The notes under the pieces were generated by a model. It did no database searches. It had not been told where the DNA came from and saw only the letters and a program-made list of their open reading frames with translations. From NCBI RefSeq assembly GCF_014356525.2, contig NC_052508.1, positions 52,944,442 through 53,008,441 of the forward strand: 64,000 nt of DNA. Reading direction: 5' to 3'. Position numbers and translations under genes: made by a program. Below are positions 11,421-22,647 of this stretch, piece after piece (within the stretch, counting starts at the first letter, position 1; each line of letters begins with the position of its first letter). The DNA comes from Nilaparvata lugens. Its lineage: Eukaryota > Arthropoda > Insecta > Hemiptera > Delphacidae.

Positions 11421-12784
11421 TTTTAAATAGGTAATTGGGAGACGAGTCGAAACAATGACTATTTGAAAAATCCGATATTGTGATGAATACACTATTTCAT
11501 CTCCTTACTTCTACGAAAACTCAACACTTAACACTAAAAACAATATATCGTGCACTTTTGGCTACGAGAAAATAAATAATTGATTGTTCCTTCCATTGGA
11601 TACAATCGAAATACAATAATTAATGAGGTCTCTTTGGATCCTTCATTAAAACAACTCCACAACTTCCATTCACGGGTGGCTTATGAGCAGACCCATAACT
11701 ATAACAAATATACAAAATTTCACATATTACTTCTTAAGATTTGAATAGTATTTGCAACAAATATAGACTTTCATCATTTTTTCATAGTTATTACAGGTTT
11801 CGACTCTTTGGTTTGGCTTTTACATAAATTGGGTGAGAGTGTGATTTTACTTCGGTGACTTGACAATCGTCTACCGTTTGACTCGAGCAATTCCTTATTT
11901 GCGCTTAGTACGTTGCGTACAAACGGGGTTACACTTGAAATGGCTTTCTTGATTTTTATCAATGTTGGTTACAAATATTAAGTCCTTAAGATTATATTTA
12001 TCAATTTGAATTACAATTCATGATCTTTTGATGCAACAGTAATAAATTTCACATTTGAAGGTAAGAATTTCATTTTCTTTGGAGTTTTTTAGAGATACAT
12101 TCATATAACACAGAACATGCGCATTTCGTGCAAATTAACATAAATATATATTTTTGGTTGCGTTTTTTTATTTATAATTCCACATTAAATAACAGGTTAC
12201 AATAATTAAATAATGATATTGCTTTGATTCTATACATTGACTCTAGGATTTCGCACACATTGGTTGGTGGGACGAAGAAAATTATCGAACAGGCGTTGGT
12301 TCTGAATAGATTTTTCTAGTGGTTCTGTATTTCAAGGTTAGATTTACACATTTTTTTTCAAATAAACTTTGTTTATTTTCTTTCCTCCTATTCACTACTA
12401 ATTTCATGTTATTTCTAATTTATAATTATTTTCTGTGGATAATATAATTCTTGTTTCTGATTTTCAGTTGTGCAGATATAACTAGGCGATTGTTTCTGTG
12501 ATGACTATGACATGAGGCGGATGGCTTGATTAGGTTGGTAATTTGTAGAGTTGTTTTGTAGTTTTATTTTCTTGACTTAAAGTTGATTTCAATTTCTTCA
12601 TTTGAAGTGGATTGTTGTTTATTAGATGAGATGCGGCGAAGTTTAGGTTATGTCGATTATGATTAGGCTGCAGTAAAAAGATGCCAGTATGCAAGGATAT
12701 GATTTGATGGGTAGGCTGTGACTATGAAGAAGTTTGATAGCTGATGTACTTCACAAATGTAGCTTCCAATTGATTAAAAGATTA
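11421..12784 (-). other. non-coding 3' internal region of the LTR element
   Basis: About 1.4 kb separates the Gag-like stop from the 3' LTR. I scanned the minus strand for protease (D-T/S-G), RT (Y-x-D-D) and integrase (H-H-C-C, D-D-E) signatures and saw none. Only a 62-residue lysine-rich ORF (11962-11774) occurs, without family resemblance. This fits a deletion derivative or a naturally gag-only element. Confidence 0.5.
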
Positions 12785-14323
12785 TTATTTCCTCAAGCCC
12801 CCATCTAAATTTGATTTCTGATTTATTTCAAAGTTTCCATTCCAATTTGCAACTATCCGTTTTATCAAACTTGGCTTAAAACGAATGTGCCGGTGGTGTA
12901 GATCGATTCTTACAAACTCGTTTCCTCTTTGTTGGCTGGTAACATGCAGTTTGATATCCTTAAATCTGACATGCCGGTGGTGTCTGTGGGTTTTTCTTGA
13001 TGATATTTTTCTTTCCTGCATGGCGGTGTACAGTCTGTTTGATTTCAACCGGACATGACTGCGGTGGTTGTAGGTTCTTCTGGATATCGTCTTCCTTTTT
13101 CCTTGCATGTCGGTAGGAATCGTGATGTAAGATTTTAGCCTAACATGACGGCGATGTAGATAAATTTTTCTTGAGACCATTTTTCTTTTCCGTGGAGCTG
13201 CTATTTTACTTGTGTGTTGTTTTGATTTAGAGGTTTTTATTTTCAGTTGTGATTTCAATTTGTTGTAGGTTTCTGTTTCATTTCTATCGTTTAGGTGACT
13301 ATCTTCATGAATGCTGGGTTTATATGTTGCAGGCGCTGTCCTCGGTGGATGGACGGTGATGTGGGCGGTCGGCGGTCCGGGCTGCTCTTCTACGTGGCGG
13401 GCAACGTCCTTGGACTCCTGGTGTCCAGCGCGCGGTGGTACGGGCTGTCCCTCTACCTGATGGATGTCGTCCTCGGCCTGGCGGGTGATGTCGGCTGGTC
13501 CCTCTCGGCGTTCTGCGGGGTGCGGCGCGACTTCAATCCTGACATTCTCGGTGGGTTGGTTTTCCATACATGTGTTATGTTCGCTTGCTTGTTTGACTTT
13601 AACCACCTTTATTGTATCCTTCTCCACATGTATATGTTTCTTAATGCTGACTTTGACGCTGATTTTTCCCATATGCATATCTTCAGATATCCTATCCAAT
13701 CGGTTATTTGTTTCTAAAATTGATTTATCCAGACACTCAGCTAATTTTTTGATGGTTTTATCTGTGTCACGGAATGCTCCATCCATCCGCTGACTCAATT
13801 TCTCCAAACCCTGTTCGTTTACCTTCTTTACTTCTTGAACTTCCTTTTTTAATTCTTCCTTTATTTGCTTGTTGTCCTTCTTTATTTCTTGGATTTCCTC
13901 CTTTAACTCTTCCTTTGTTGCTGAAGAACTTTGTTTTATTGCTTCATTTGTTTGTTTGTTTCCTTTCTCTATCTTACTGGTTATTGCTTCCAGGAAGGCG
14001 TCCATATCCAGTGCGGGAGCGGGCATACATCTAACGGTCACCTGCTGGTTTTTTATCCGAGCAACGGTGCGAGAAATGGGGGTTCCTGTTTCTGGGGCGT
14101 CGTCGTCCGTATGCTCTCCCGATGTTTCGTCCTCTGGCTCTTGGGCTGCTGATGGATCCTCCACTAGGATGCAGCTCTCCTCCACCTGCGTCGAAGATAA
14201 ATCATCCAGTACGTTTGGATGGAAATCGGCAGATGCGGTGGCAGATGCGGATGGCGGCGAACAATCGGGTGAGATGTCCTCGGTGTCCGACAGACTTGGA
14301 TTGACCTGGTCGTTTCCTGCCAT
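12785..14323 (-). CDS. Gag-like protein of the LTR element with basic R/H repeats
   Basis: The ORF stays open for 543 codons. The likely start is the methionine at 14323 (MAGNDQVNPSLSDTEDISPD), giving about 512 residues; an upstream in-frame ATG at 14416 would add a hydrophobic stretch unlike a Gag start. By residue of the 543-codon frame: an acidic, Ser/Pro-rich N-terminus (32-115), a K/E-rich coiled coil (about 140-250), a Pro/His/Glu linker (290-375), and a strongly basic tail with four repeats of the type SRK-Y-HRRHVRLK near 412-429, 442-459, 470-486 and 499-514. No CCHC zinc knuckle and no protease motif follow. I infer a structural, nucleic-acid-binding role from position and composition. 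The family is not recognised, and a non-Gag origin is possible. Confidence 0.7.
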   Translation of the reverse strand: MAGNDQVNPSLSDTEDISPDCSPPSASATASADFHPNVLDDLSSTQVEESCILVEDPSAAQEPEDETSGEHTDDDAPETGTPISRTVARIKNQQVTVRCMPAPALDMDAFLEAITSKIEKGNKQTNEAIKQSSSATKEELKEEIQEIKKDNKQIKEELKKEVQEVKKVNEQGLEKLSQRMDGAFRDTDKTIKKLAECLDKSILETNNRLDRISEDMHMGKISVKVSIKKHIHVEKDTIKVVKVKQASEHNTCMENQPTENVRIEVAPHPAERREGPADITRQAEDDIHQVEGQPVPPRAGHQESKDVARHVEEQPGPPTAHITVHPPRTAPATYKPSIHEDSHLNDRNETETYNKLKSQLKIKTSKSKQHTSKIAAPRKRKMVSRKIYLHRRHVRLKSYITIPTDMQGKRKTISRRTYNHRSHVRLKSNRLYTAMQERKISSRKTHRHHRHVRFKDIKLHVTSQQRGNEFVRIDLHHRHIRFKPSLIKRIVANWNGNFEINQKSNLDGGLRK

Positions 14324-15144
14324 AGTTTGTGAGAAAATAATGCGACGAACGTGTGCGGTGAATAAAAAACGTGAAAGTGTTGATGTGATATATAAAATAA
14401 TTAATAAGAAATCCAATAGAAATTGTTATAGCTTCGTAGTGAGTGAAATACAGAAAAAGTGGTTTAGCAATGTGTTCAGTGATAAAATAAGTCAAGTTAG
14501 CAATATCGTTAACATAAAAATGACAAGAACATACAGGATACACAGTGAACACTTATGCGGTAATACAGGTACGCCTCTTATAATTTATTATTACTATTAT
14601 TATAAATATTTTATTCTTATAATTTCTTGCCGCAATTATATATAGGGCTAGTATTCTTCGCAAAATTTTATATAAAAGCAGTGATACTCTGCTTAAATTA
14701 TTCCGCAATATATCCGTGATTTAATTTTACTTCCCTCTTTATGCTTTAAAAAATTTTTAAAGATATAAATAACTTCAATCCTCTTTTCTGTAAATTTTTA
14801 TAAATTGTTTCAATATGGACCTAATATTCTTCAAATAATATCACCTTTCTTATGATATCTCTTATACCTATGACTTATAGTATGACCAATTTTCGAATAA
14901 CACGATAATAAAATTCTGTGTTCGATTTTTTCTCTAAAAATTCATCAATCGATAAATTTCTTTTCCGTTCAAAAATTGGGTATGGTACTTCTTGTTATTT
15001 TATATAACAGTGAACAGTTAATATTAAAATTGAAGAAATTCACAACCAGGAATTTTTCAAAAATTTTCCCGTTGTCAGCGCTATAGTATACTGAGCAACT
15101 AAATAATCCTCATAGTCGATTATCCACCTCTTCAATGCCTATCA
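14324..15144 (-). other. 5' leader of the LTR element
   Basis: About 820 bp lie between the primer-binding site and the Gag-like start. The leader is AT-rich with a (TTA)-rich stretch near 14580-14605. It would hold packaging signals, none of which can be read by eye. Confidence 0.5.
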
Positions 15145-15157
15145 CTGTTGGGCGCCA
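15145..15157 (-). other. primer-binding site (tRNA-Lys-like)
   Basis: Five bases inside the upstream LTR (minus strand) the sequence reads TGGCGCCCAACAGTG. The first 11 bases are complementary to the ...GTTGGGCGCCA 3' end that I recall for insect tRNA-Lys, a primer used by many Gypsy-type elements. This fixes the element's orientation as minus. Confidence 0.75.
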
Positions 15158-15162
15158 AATCA

Positions 15163-17580
15163 TGTGGTGCGTTTTTTAACGGCTTCACACATGTAGGGTG
15201 AATCTTGTACTGAGTCAATGGTGTAGAGGCTATAAATTTTGCAATGCGTGTGTGGACGCTGAGTGAACACCAGACCGATTGATTCACTACAAGATTCATA
15301 CAATTGTCGGAATCGCGGGAGGCCTAAACGCTCGCTCACCCTTGATTCTTCTAATGACAGATTGTATAATGATGAAATTTTTATAAGTAGTGTAGCGGAC
15401 GCTAAACACTGAATACGGATACCTTAAAATTATTACCTGTGAAGAATGAGCATACAAAATCATACAGGTCGAGCAAAAATCCCGATGTAGCTAATTTACG
15501 GGACTGCGTCTCTAATAAGTTCTGAAGGATTAAAATACGGTATTTGAACCAAATATCGTTCAGAATATATTTCGAGAACAGAGTCTTGTCGGGTTTTAAG
15601 CTCTAGTGTAGGAATTTATATGATCTATGGCTGCCTCTGCTGTACAATTGATGCATTCGTTCCTAAGTCGAGGTAGGTAACAGATAAAAGCTGATGTATG
15701 AGCAGGTAAGGACAAAGAATAAATATCTCGATCTGACCCCACTCGCTACATCCACTTAGACCTGTTCCAATATCCAGCTTGATTCAATTATTCCAATGAT
15801 CGTATTCGATCGGTTCTTGAAGATATAGAACGTATCAGACACAATAATTGACAGGCTTAAGAAATAATCGAACTCAGAAAGCGAATTAACAAAACTGAAA
15901 TATATTATAATAAAATATGTAATCATACAGTGCAGATTCAGAATTTGATTTACAGGTTGATAATAATTTAGCATTAATAGAATAGTTAAAAATTTTCTTG
16001 TGCTTGCATGATACCATGCGTGATTCAACAGAATTTTACAATTGATAAAATTGAACAGTTTTGAAAAAATAGTGAAAAAAAATGAATTACAAAATATATT
16101 TTAAAGTTGCTCAGGGTCGTGGTTCAGGCAGCGGAGGATAGTTAATCAACTACAAATTCTTAGAAATTCTACATGAATAAATTCTATGCTCTTAAATGCT
16201 AAAAGCGCTTGTCGGCGTGGCCAATAATTTAACGAAGGAAAAATTTATGTTTCTGCACTGAAATATTTTTCGAAGCGTAGATTGGGGCCCCTTTTAAAAC
16301 TTATAACTCACGTGAATTTCCTTGGCGGTCGTGGTTTTCTTCTTTAGATCAAAAATCGTTTGATCGGCGGCAATCCGGGCTTCGGTTTCAGCACGTGGGG
16401 AATTTTAATTTAATATTTCCTTCACCAAATTAATTAAGGGATAATTTACTTTAAACTTTTAATTTATCGATTGATGAAAACAGAAATTTACGAATAACAA
16501 ATAAATTGGCCTAAAATATCGGCTCACAAATAGAACATTTAAAATCGAACAAGAAATTTTCACAAATAGGTCTTGGTAACTATAAAAGGAGATCTGCACG
16601 GTGAGGATTTCAAAAGGGAAGTGAAGTCTTTTCTCTAAGCTTCTAGGCTAGACCTTGCTTCTCAGAATCTCGATGTAATAATTTGCATAAAAATTGCCAT
16701 TGGTAGAAAACCTGTGACGTAAACATGACGTCAGTGGCAAGCAGTAGAATACAATTCCTTTAATTACAATAATAATTCAATTTATGTAATTCTTAAAACT
16801 GCTTAATCTTATAGACATAGTTCCTCTCATACAATGTACATGTGCTAGCGTAAATGATAAGGCAGGGTTGGTGTCTGATAATAGATTAACATGTGTTGCT
16901 TTCAAACGATCACCTTCTTGGTGCTATTTCTATGCACTGTGATTGGCTTAGACCTGCCAAAGAGATTTAATTACCATGTGGTTCAGTTGAATTAAATCAT
17001 TAATAAATTAATATTCTTATACAATTTTTATTAGGTTTGAGATTGTTATAATTAATTTCTGCCATTTTATCAATAATATAATTTCATGCTATGACCTATT
17101 TAGTTACAATAAGACCTGACATATAATATAATTTCTTAAATAATAAATAATTTCAACGATAACACATACATTTTATTTTTTTATTTGAAATTCTTGATCC
17201 TTTATGGATAGTTTTAATTTTTAGAGATGGTATTATATCTTACGTGAAGCCAGCGTGACATTTGACAATACTTTGAATCAGTCAGCTGCGTTCGAACTGT
17301 TTTAAAAACATCTGATCGATAGTAAACAAAGTGTAACCTCAAAATCAGTGAGCGATTCATAAATAATTTGTGCTTTATTTGCAAAATAATTATAATTTTA
17401 TTGAATAATTTTCCTAGAAAAATATTCAGTACAGAACGGTACTCTTATCAAATATACAGTTATTGATAAGTAGGCTTTATCGCTCGGTCGCTAACTATTC
17501 CTTTAGCAAATTCTTTCATTTTAAAAGGTAATCACAATTTTTCTCTCTTTTCATGAGATCTATTTGAAAGATTCATCACA
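15163..17580 (-). repeat. 5' LTR (2,418 bp) of the minus-strand retrotransposon
   Basis: This is the partner of 8986-11403 and should contain the promoter on the minus strand. Differences noted by eye include bases near 15817, 15938, 16112, 16388, 16649 and 17354, plus two 1-base indels. Identity is therefore above 99%. Confidence 0.88.
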
Positions 17581-17584
17581 TTAC

Positions 17585-18271
17585 CAAGAAACCTCTGGCG
17601 TTCTTCTTTATTGTGCAAAAAATATGTGGAGGATATTATTATATATTATGAATTCAAAACTGATTCTAGATAAGATGTGGAAGCGAATATTTCTGCCTGG
17701 GAAAAAAAAATTTGGTTGAAATACCCTTAGAGTATTGTGAAGAGAATTTTCATTCATAAATGAGTTGAATAAACTTATAATTCTATGATATTTTTGAAAA
17801 TAATGTGAAATACTTGAAACGGAGTATTTGGAAGTACCATAGAATAGAATAACTAATTAATCAGGTAGTAGCAAAGAGGATAAGAAGTTCATAAGTGTAC
17901 TTAACCTGTTTAGTCCTTCAATACTAACTCTTATCCTTGGCATTCTATCACTACCACTCTATCATATGTCTCCTTTTTCTGTTAATTACTGAATACTGTT
18001 AATTATTACTTATTCTTTCTATATAATTAGAATTGATAATGCCATATTGGTTCACGCTTTGTGCTTAGATACGTAGAATCTCATAAGCATTATTCTAAAT
18101 TATCTATCAGAACACTTCACACCCAGTTTTAGAACAAATCACCATCTTGTAGGTAGAGCAAGCTCATCCAGACAGGTATTTGGACAAAAAACCGGACAAA
18201 TGAATTTTGACAGCCAGTTTTTCAGCATCCTGGAGGAGACAAGAATCAAGCAAACTCTCCAAGATCTCACC
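17585..18271. other. unassigned sequence right of the LTR element
   Basis: No gene or clear repeat seen. Confidence 0.4.
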
Positions 18272-18350
18272 TATTCACTTCAGCATCGGCTGAATGGGAA
18301 GTGTTGGTGTAATGTATGTGGAATGCTGACAGTTCAACGTGAATTGCACT
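18272..18350. mobile_element. hairpin MITE (GCTGACAG family), copy 2
   Basis: The left arm is shortened (ATTCACTTCAGCATCGGCTG). The core GAATGGGAAGTGTTGGTGT and the right arm GAATGCTGACAGTT..GTGAATTGCACT match other copies. Confidence 0.65.
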
Positions 18351-19820
18351 AAAGTTAAGTGCACACGAATGCTGTCCATTATTGTTTTAAAGTTGTGATG
18401 TTCGTCAAGATGTTCTTAGCTCAGGTGGGTCGAACAAACATTGACTCTTCATCTTTTCTGGCAAACAACAGGCAAGGCTCCACACACATACACACTCCTT
18501 GGGACATAACGCATGTCATTGCTTAACTATTTTTAGTCGGGGCCGCCTTTCCTAAACATGCCGATTACGTTCTTTAATAACCTCTTAAAACGGAGAACAC
18601 ACCTTGGGGAGTAAGCAATAATTGATTTTGTTTTGAGACAACCATTTCGGGTAATACAACTCCCTAAAACTGAGACTGAAGAGCTGTGAACGTATCCTTC
18701 ATTCCTGCTAAAGAGCTGATAAACTATTATTTATTCTCCGAGAGCTTATCAAATTTGTTTTGGAATTACTTTGAAACAGGAATGGGGTATTAAAATTGAT
18801 CTCTAAAACTGTGTCTCAATTTTTTTCCAAAGTGACTTTCGTATAATCGTAAAAACGTTTTTTCTTTTATTTTTTGTTACAACATTTTGCATTTTCAATT
18901 TTTTATTCGTTCATGTGTCAAGAGAGCAATATGGAATTACTGTATTATAATTAATTCAAATATCCGAAGAAAGCTATTTAAAGCTTGTTTTTTTTAAATA
19001 ATTATTATACAGTAATAATTTTCCAGCAGCTGGTCAACTAAAATTTCTCATAATTTTTCCATTAATAATGGGATGTTATCCTTGTGCTCACATGTATTAC
19101 AGAATGAATAAATGAGTAAATAGAATGAGGACGATCATCATAACACATTTAGGAGAAAAAATAAGTGTGAGAAGATTATTTCGAACAAAAAACTCCTCTA
19201 AAAACTACTTTTGTTTTTCTCAAGTTGTAGATAACGTTCTGGTACTACAAGTCTTCTCATGTGTACACTCTGTACAGGCTACAGTCTACTTCAGCTTTTT
19301 AACAGTCAGCTTTGGTATATTGTTCATAAGTATAGTTGTATATGGATCGTAACAGTAATACAGTATAAAGTAGCCTGATAATAGAAAAGTGAATACTTGA
19401 TAAGTTGCCTTCGTCTAAGGTTTGTGTGACAAAGAGGACCTAACTCTGCCCTTAATAAAGGCAATTATTATTCAATTATCTATGCATATTTGATACATTA
19501 TACCGTCTATAGACTATATAATATATATTCATGATTATACAGCTATGTATGACCGGTTAGCTACTCAATCCTTTATCCAATACAAGAATAATGTGTAAAG
19601 TGGGCCCACCTAGTGCAATAAGAAAAACTACTGTCCACAACCAATGTCTGTAGTTTATTGAACCATAGAATTGAACATCGAATGAAGTATGCACATTATT
19701 GAGCTTGGCGCCGCAGATAATAAATTGGTCGAAATGTGTCGCCACTTATGACTGGCCTAAAAAACAAATATGGTATACCGAGTCCACAAAAGTCAACCGT
19801 CTTATGACGAATGTGTGTTA
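18351..19820. other. unassigned AT-rich sequence
   Basis: No supported gene. A 75-codon ORF at 19125-19352 on the plus strand has no recognisable feature. Confidence 0.35.
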
Positions 19821-19905
19821 CAGTGAGATGAATTTTGAACAGTCAGCATTACTTATGAATAACATCAACACCAAACAGTGCTGACAGTTTCAAGTGAATC
19901 TCACC
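19821..19905. mobile_element. hairpin MITE (GCTGACAG family), copy 3
   Basis: Compact 85-bp copy. Left arm CAGTGAGATGAATTTTGAAC then AGTCAGCATT; right arm GTGCTGACAGTTTCAAGTG then AATCTCACC. Both arms are complete and mutually complementary. Confidence 0.8.
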
Positions 19906-20249
19906 AAAGAATCGTTATTCGGAACCGAGTGGAAGGTAGGGCGCTGTCATTCACTCACTGGGCGTCAAATACATAACCTCAAACATATTTATGTTCCAAC
20001 ATAAATTTCGATGGCCAGCCCGGCAATCAATCCGACGTAGGTACATTTTCCATTAGTTTCAGTTTGTCGGCATTTGAAATTATGCTGCTGCTGTAACCTT
20101 TAACCTTTTCCTCTCCCGAAACGATAATCACATACACTTTTATGTCTTACAATTTTTTGAGAGTCCACCACGATTTTCTCGGTCTTTAAAAAATGAAAAG
20201 ACACTGTTTTACGATTGTTTTTCAACAGGTGGCGCTATAAACCAGCACA

Positions 20250-20341
20250 AGGAGGAAGCAAAAGGAGGAAGAGAAGGAGAAGGAGAAGCAAAAGGAGGAA
20301 GAGAAGGAGAAGAAGAAGAAGAAGAAGAAGAAGAAGAAGAA
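20250..20341. repeat. GGA/GAA purine microsatellite
   Basis: Imperfect AGGAGG/AAGGAG units turn into a pure (AAG)n run ending at 20341. The following TTTTATTGTTCC may mark the 3' end of a minus-strand LINE, with the microsatellite as its tail. Confidence 0.8.
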
Positions 20342-20590
20342 TTTTATTGTTCCGGAGTCTTTACATAACAGACAAGTGATTTGACCGACTAGTGTTTCAA
20401 ATTGGATTTCACCCTCTCAAGTCGGTTCGCGTTGACTAGCGGGACTAGAGCTGATAGATTTCGAACGTTTACTGTTCTTTGGCTATAAAGTGATTCATTT
20501 TCCTTTTGTAATGTTCTTCACTCTGAGAAATTGGAAAGGTACTACTTCAACAGTAGAGTATAACTTTGGTGACTGGTTTTCACCAAAAAT
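20342..20590 (-). mobile_element. possible 3' end of a LINE
   Basis: The layout resembles the other LINE tails here: a microsatellite followed by a TTTATT-type end. On the minus strand a short open frame ending VPFQFLRVKNITKGK-stop closes near 20500. No RT motif remains, so the call is tentative. Confidence 0.25.
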
Positions 20591-20680
20591 TTAGAAAAAT
20601 AAGAGGGAATGATAATCAATGTTCAATCATTTATTTATCTATCGAATAATTCACAATGACACAATAATGACAAAATAATT

Positions 20681-20892
20681 TTGAATGAAGAAGACTAAGA
20701 AATTGTCAAAAAACCACTGATTTATTGATAATTAGAAAGACCGGTTTCGGTTATTACACCATTGTCAATCTCTGTTTATCAATCAATCTCTGTTTATCAG
20801 AGATTGACAATGGTGTAATAACCGAAACCGGTCTTTCTAATTATAAATAAATCAGTGTTTTTTTGACAATTTCTTAGTCTTCTTCATTCAAT
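20681..20892. mobile_element. near-perfect foldback element (CCGAAACCGGT family), copy 1
   Basis: Two arms of about 97 bp (20681-20777 and 20796-20892) are almost exact reverse complements around a ~20-bp loop. Arms carry GACCGGTTTCGGTTATTACA and CCATTGTCAATCTCTG. Non-coding. The arms' similarity suggests a young or self-correcting palindrome. Confidence 0.85.
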
Positions 20893-21044
20893 ATGAATAA
20901 TTACCACAATATCAACTTCTCAACTACACAAAAAAAGAAAAACAAAATAATTTTATTTATTTAAATATACATGATAGGAAAATACAAATATACCATTGAG
21001 CCAAACAATTTGGTAAGTAACAACATTTACTTTGAGTAACTGCT

Positions 21045-21141
21045 ATAGTGCGATTCACATCAATCTGTCATCATTGATTGAATATGTATGGGCTGGGTGT
21101 TATTAATGAGGCCATGCTGACAGTATGGAGTGAATTCTACA
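21045..21141. mobile_element. hairpin MITE (GCTGACAG family), copy 4
   Basis: Left TATAGTGCGATTCACATCAA, then TCTGTCATCATTGATTGAAT; right CATGCTGACAGTATGGAGTG. Arms are moderately diverged. Confidence 0.65.
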
Positions 21142-21315
21142 GTTGGAGAAAGAATATAAGAGACTGTAGAGAGACCGGTAAAGAGCAAAAGAGCAAGTCC
21201 ATTTTTAGGGTATCTCCTTAGGTTTGAAATGTCTCATCTATACAAATCTGTATCAACGTTTTAGATTGTACTGTATTTGACTTCAATAAAGCATTGATGA
21301 CAGTCAATTTACAGT

Positions 21316-21600
21316 TTGAAGATAGAACATTCTTGCTTTGGAGAACTGAAGAGAACAAAATGGCAAAATCAATTCATTGTAATTTCACATACACAAAAAC
21401 AATACTCATCACTCAGCCATCAAACTCTGAATAGTTTTCAGAATCATTTCCCTAGTAAAAAGAAAGAGTTTGTTTGTGGGATTATCTGTTTCAAACGTGG
21501 TAGATCTATTTCGAGTCATCTACTTATTAAAAAAATTGGACAAATTTATGAGGCCATTTTGCGACTGCTCGTGGCTGTATGAAAATCTCAGATGATTAAT
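21316..21600 (+). pseudogene. degenerate copy of the conserved coding block seen at 2.1 kb
   Basis: The plus strand keeps an open frame up to a TGA at 21580. Its end (FKRGRSISSH, then LLIKKIGQIYEAILRLLVAV) parallels the minus-strand frame at 2.1 kb. That frame has TGG (Trp) where this copy has TGA, so this copy is cut by a nonsense change and also carries one extra AAA codon. The synonymous pattern of the other differences implies past selection on a protein. Function unknown. It lies just upstream of the promoter block of the first small gene. Confidence 0.4.
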
Positions 21601-21624
21601 GACTAGAGTAACGCCAAATGGTAT

Positions 21625-21860
21625 GTCATCTATTATTGGAACTCTTTTATATACTGCATCAAAATGCAATTGCGCTTGATTGAGTAAGAATGCAGTAGGT
21701 GGATAACAAGTGAATTTGGCAATGAAAAAGTTACTATACAGAGTCAACCAGTCAAATTGGAGAAAACGACGTACATTGTTAAATTTTAGCAAATTTGTAA
21801 ATGCTAATTTTCATGGGATTAATAATTTCAAGTCAATTGCATGGAATCGCTTGATATAAA
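21625..21860 (+). promoter_or_regulatory. upstream block shared by both small secreted-protein genes
   Basis: Sequence here aligns with 25302-25740 upstream of the second gene. Shared landmarks include GCTTGATTG, then CCA-TCAAATT-GAGAAA, then AAATTTGTAAATGC, and a TATA-like run (GATATAAACGTATAATAG here). Position, shared order and conservation suggest promoter sequence carried along in the duplication. The start site is not fixed. Confidence 0.4.
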
Positions 21861-21879
21861 CGTATAATAGTTCTCTTCA

Positions 21880-22058
21880 GTTAATAAAGTTCATTCGTCA
21901 CATCATATTCAATTCTTCACTGCTTTATAGCTTATTGATAATTGAAATTTACTTAAATATTTCTAGAATTATTTAGTAGTCTGTATATACTCTTTGCTTG
22001 TCTCTTCTTCCACGTTGACTGAATTTTCTATCTAAGAGTTTCATTGGCTGAAACAGGG
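21880..22058 (+). other. probable 5' UTR exon 1 of small gene 1
   Basis: The exon ends at AAACAGGG followed by GTAAGTACT, a strong donor. The paralog has GTACGTACT at the aligned point. A stop codon (TGA) lies in frame just before the junction, so this exon is non-coding. The 5' boundary is a guess. Confidence 0.4.
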
Positions 22059-22647
22059 GTAAGTACTAAAAACGATAAAGGGTTTATAGATAAAATTATT
22101 TAAATAGGAACAAATTTTTAATGTTCAAAATGTTTTTTATGCATTATATGAATGCATAATGAATTATAATGCATTACAAATTCTTTGCTTATTAGTCGTA
22201 TTTGTTGAATATATTTACAGATAGAAAATATTTATTTGATTAATAATTTTGAGAAAAAAATTTGAAATTTGTTAGTATTCAGCTATTTATATCATTAAAA
22301 AAAACGCCAAATGATAGGCTAATCGCTATTGCTATCAATGCACGCTTGAGAAAGTATATCTTCAGATTAGTTAACGTGCATGTCGCTGTCGTTAACAGCA
22401 TGAATGAAAATTTTCTGAACTTTACAGCATTGGTAATGGTCCTTTATAGCCTCATAAAGCTAATTATTAGGCACATCGATTATAATACACTTTACGAATG
22501 ATCAATTTACTTTATCATAAATATTATGTGTTGAAATTATTTCTTGGAATAAATCTAATCCACAGATCTAATTTTAATATCGGGTTTCTTTCAACAGGAA
22601 GATTGTTATCTTTGAATCACCTAAGGAGAAATCGGAATATATTTAAG

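Larger units (their letters stand above)
8982..17584 (-). mobile_element. complete non-autonomous LTR retrotransposon with TTAC target-site duplication
   Basis: Two direct repeats (8986-11403 and 15163-17580) flank a 3,759-bp internal region. Read on the minus strand, each LTR starts TGTGATG and ends CACCACA, giving the canonical TG...CA ends. The element is bounded by TTAC at 8982-8985 and 17581-17584, a 4-bp target-site duplication as made by retroviral-type integrases. A tRNA-Lys-like primer-binding site lies inside the upstream LTR, and one Gag-like ORF fills the middle. I find no protease, RT, RNase H or integrase motif, so the element must borrow enzymes from a partner. The LTRs differ at about ten positions by eye, which implies recent insertion. 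Confidence 0.9.

Noticed and set aside
13295..14645. Long plus-strand ORFs (up to 258 codons) opposite the Gag-like gene
   Set aside because: They overlap the minus-strand 543-codon frame, whose coiled coil and repeats and its place in the LTR element explain the open reading. The plus-strand products are low-complexity.
22262..22501. ORF in the intron of small gene 1 (and 25888-26151 in gene 2)
   Set aside because: The two introns do not share a protein frame, whereas the exons do. Chance ORFs.
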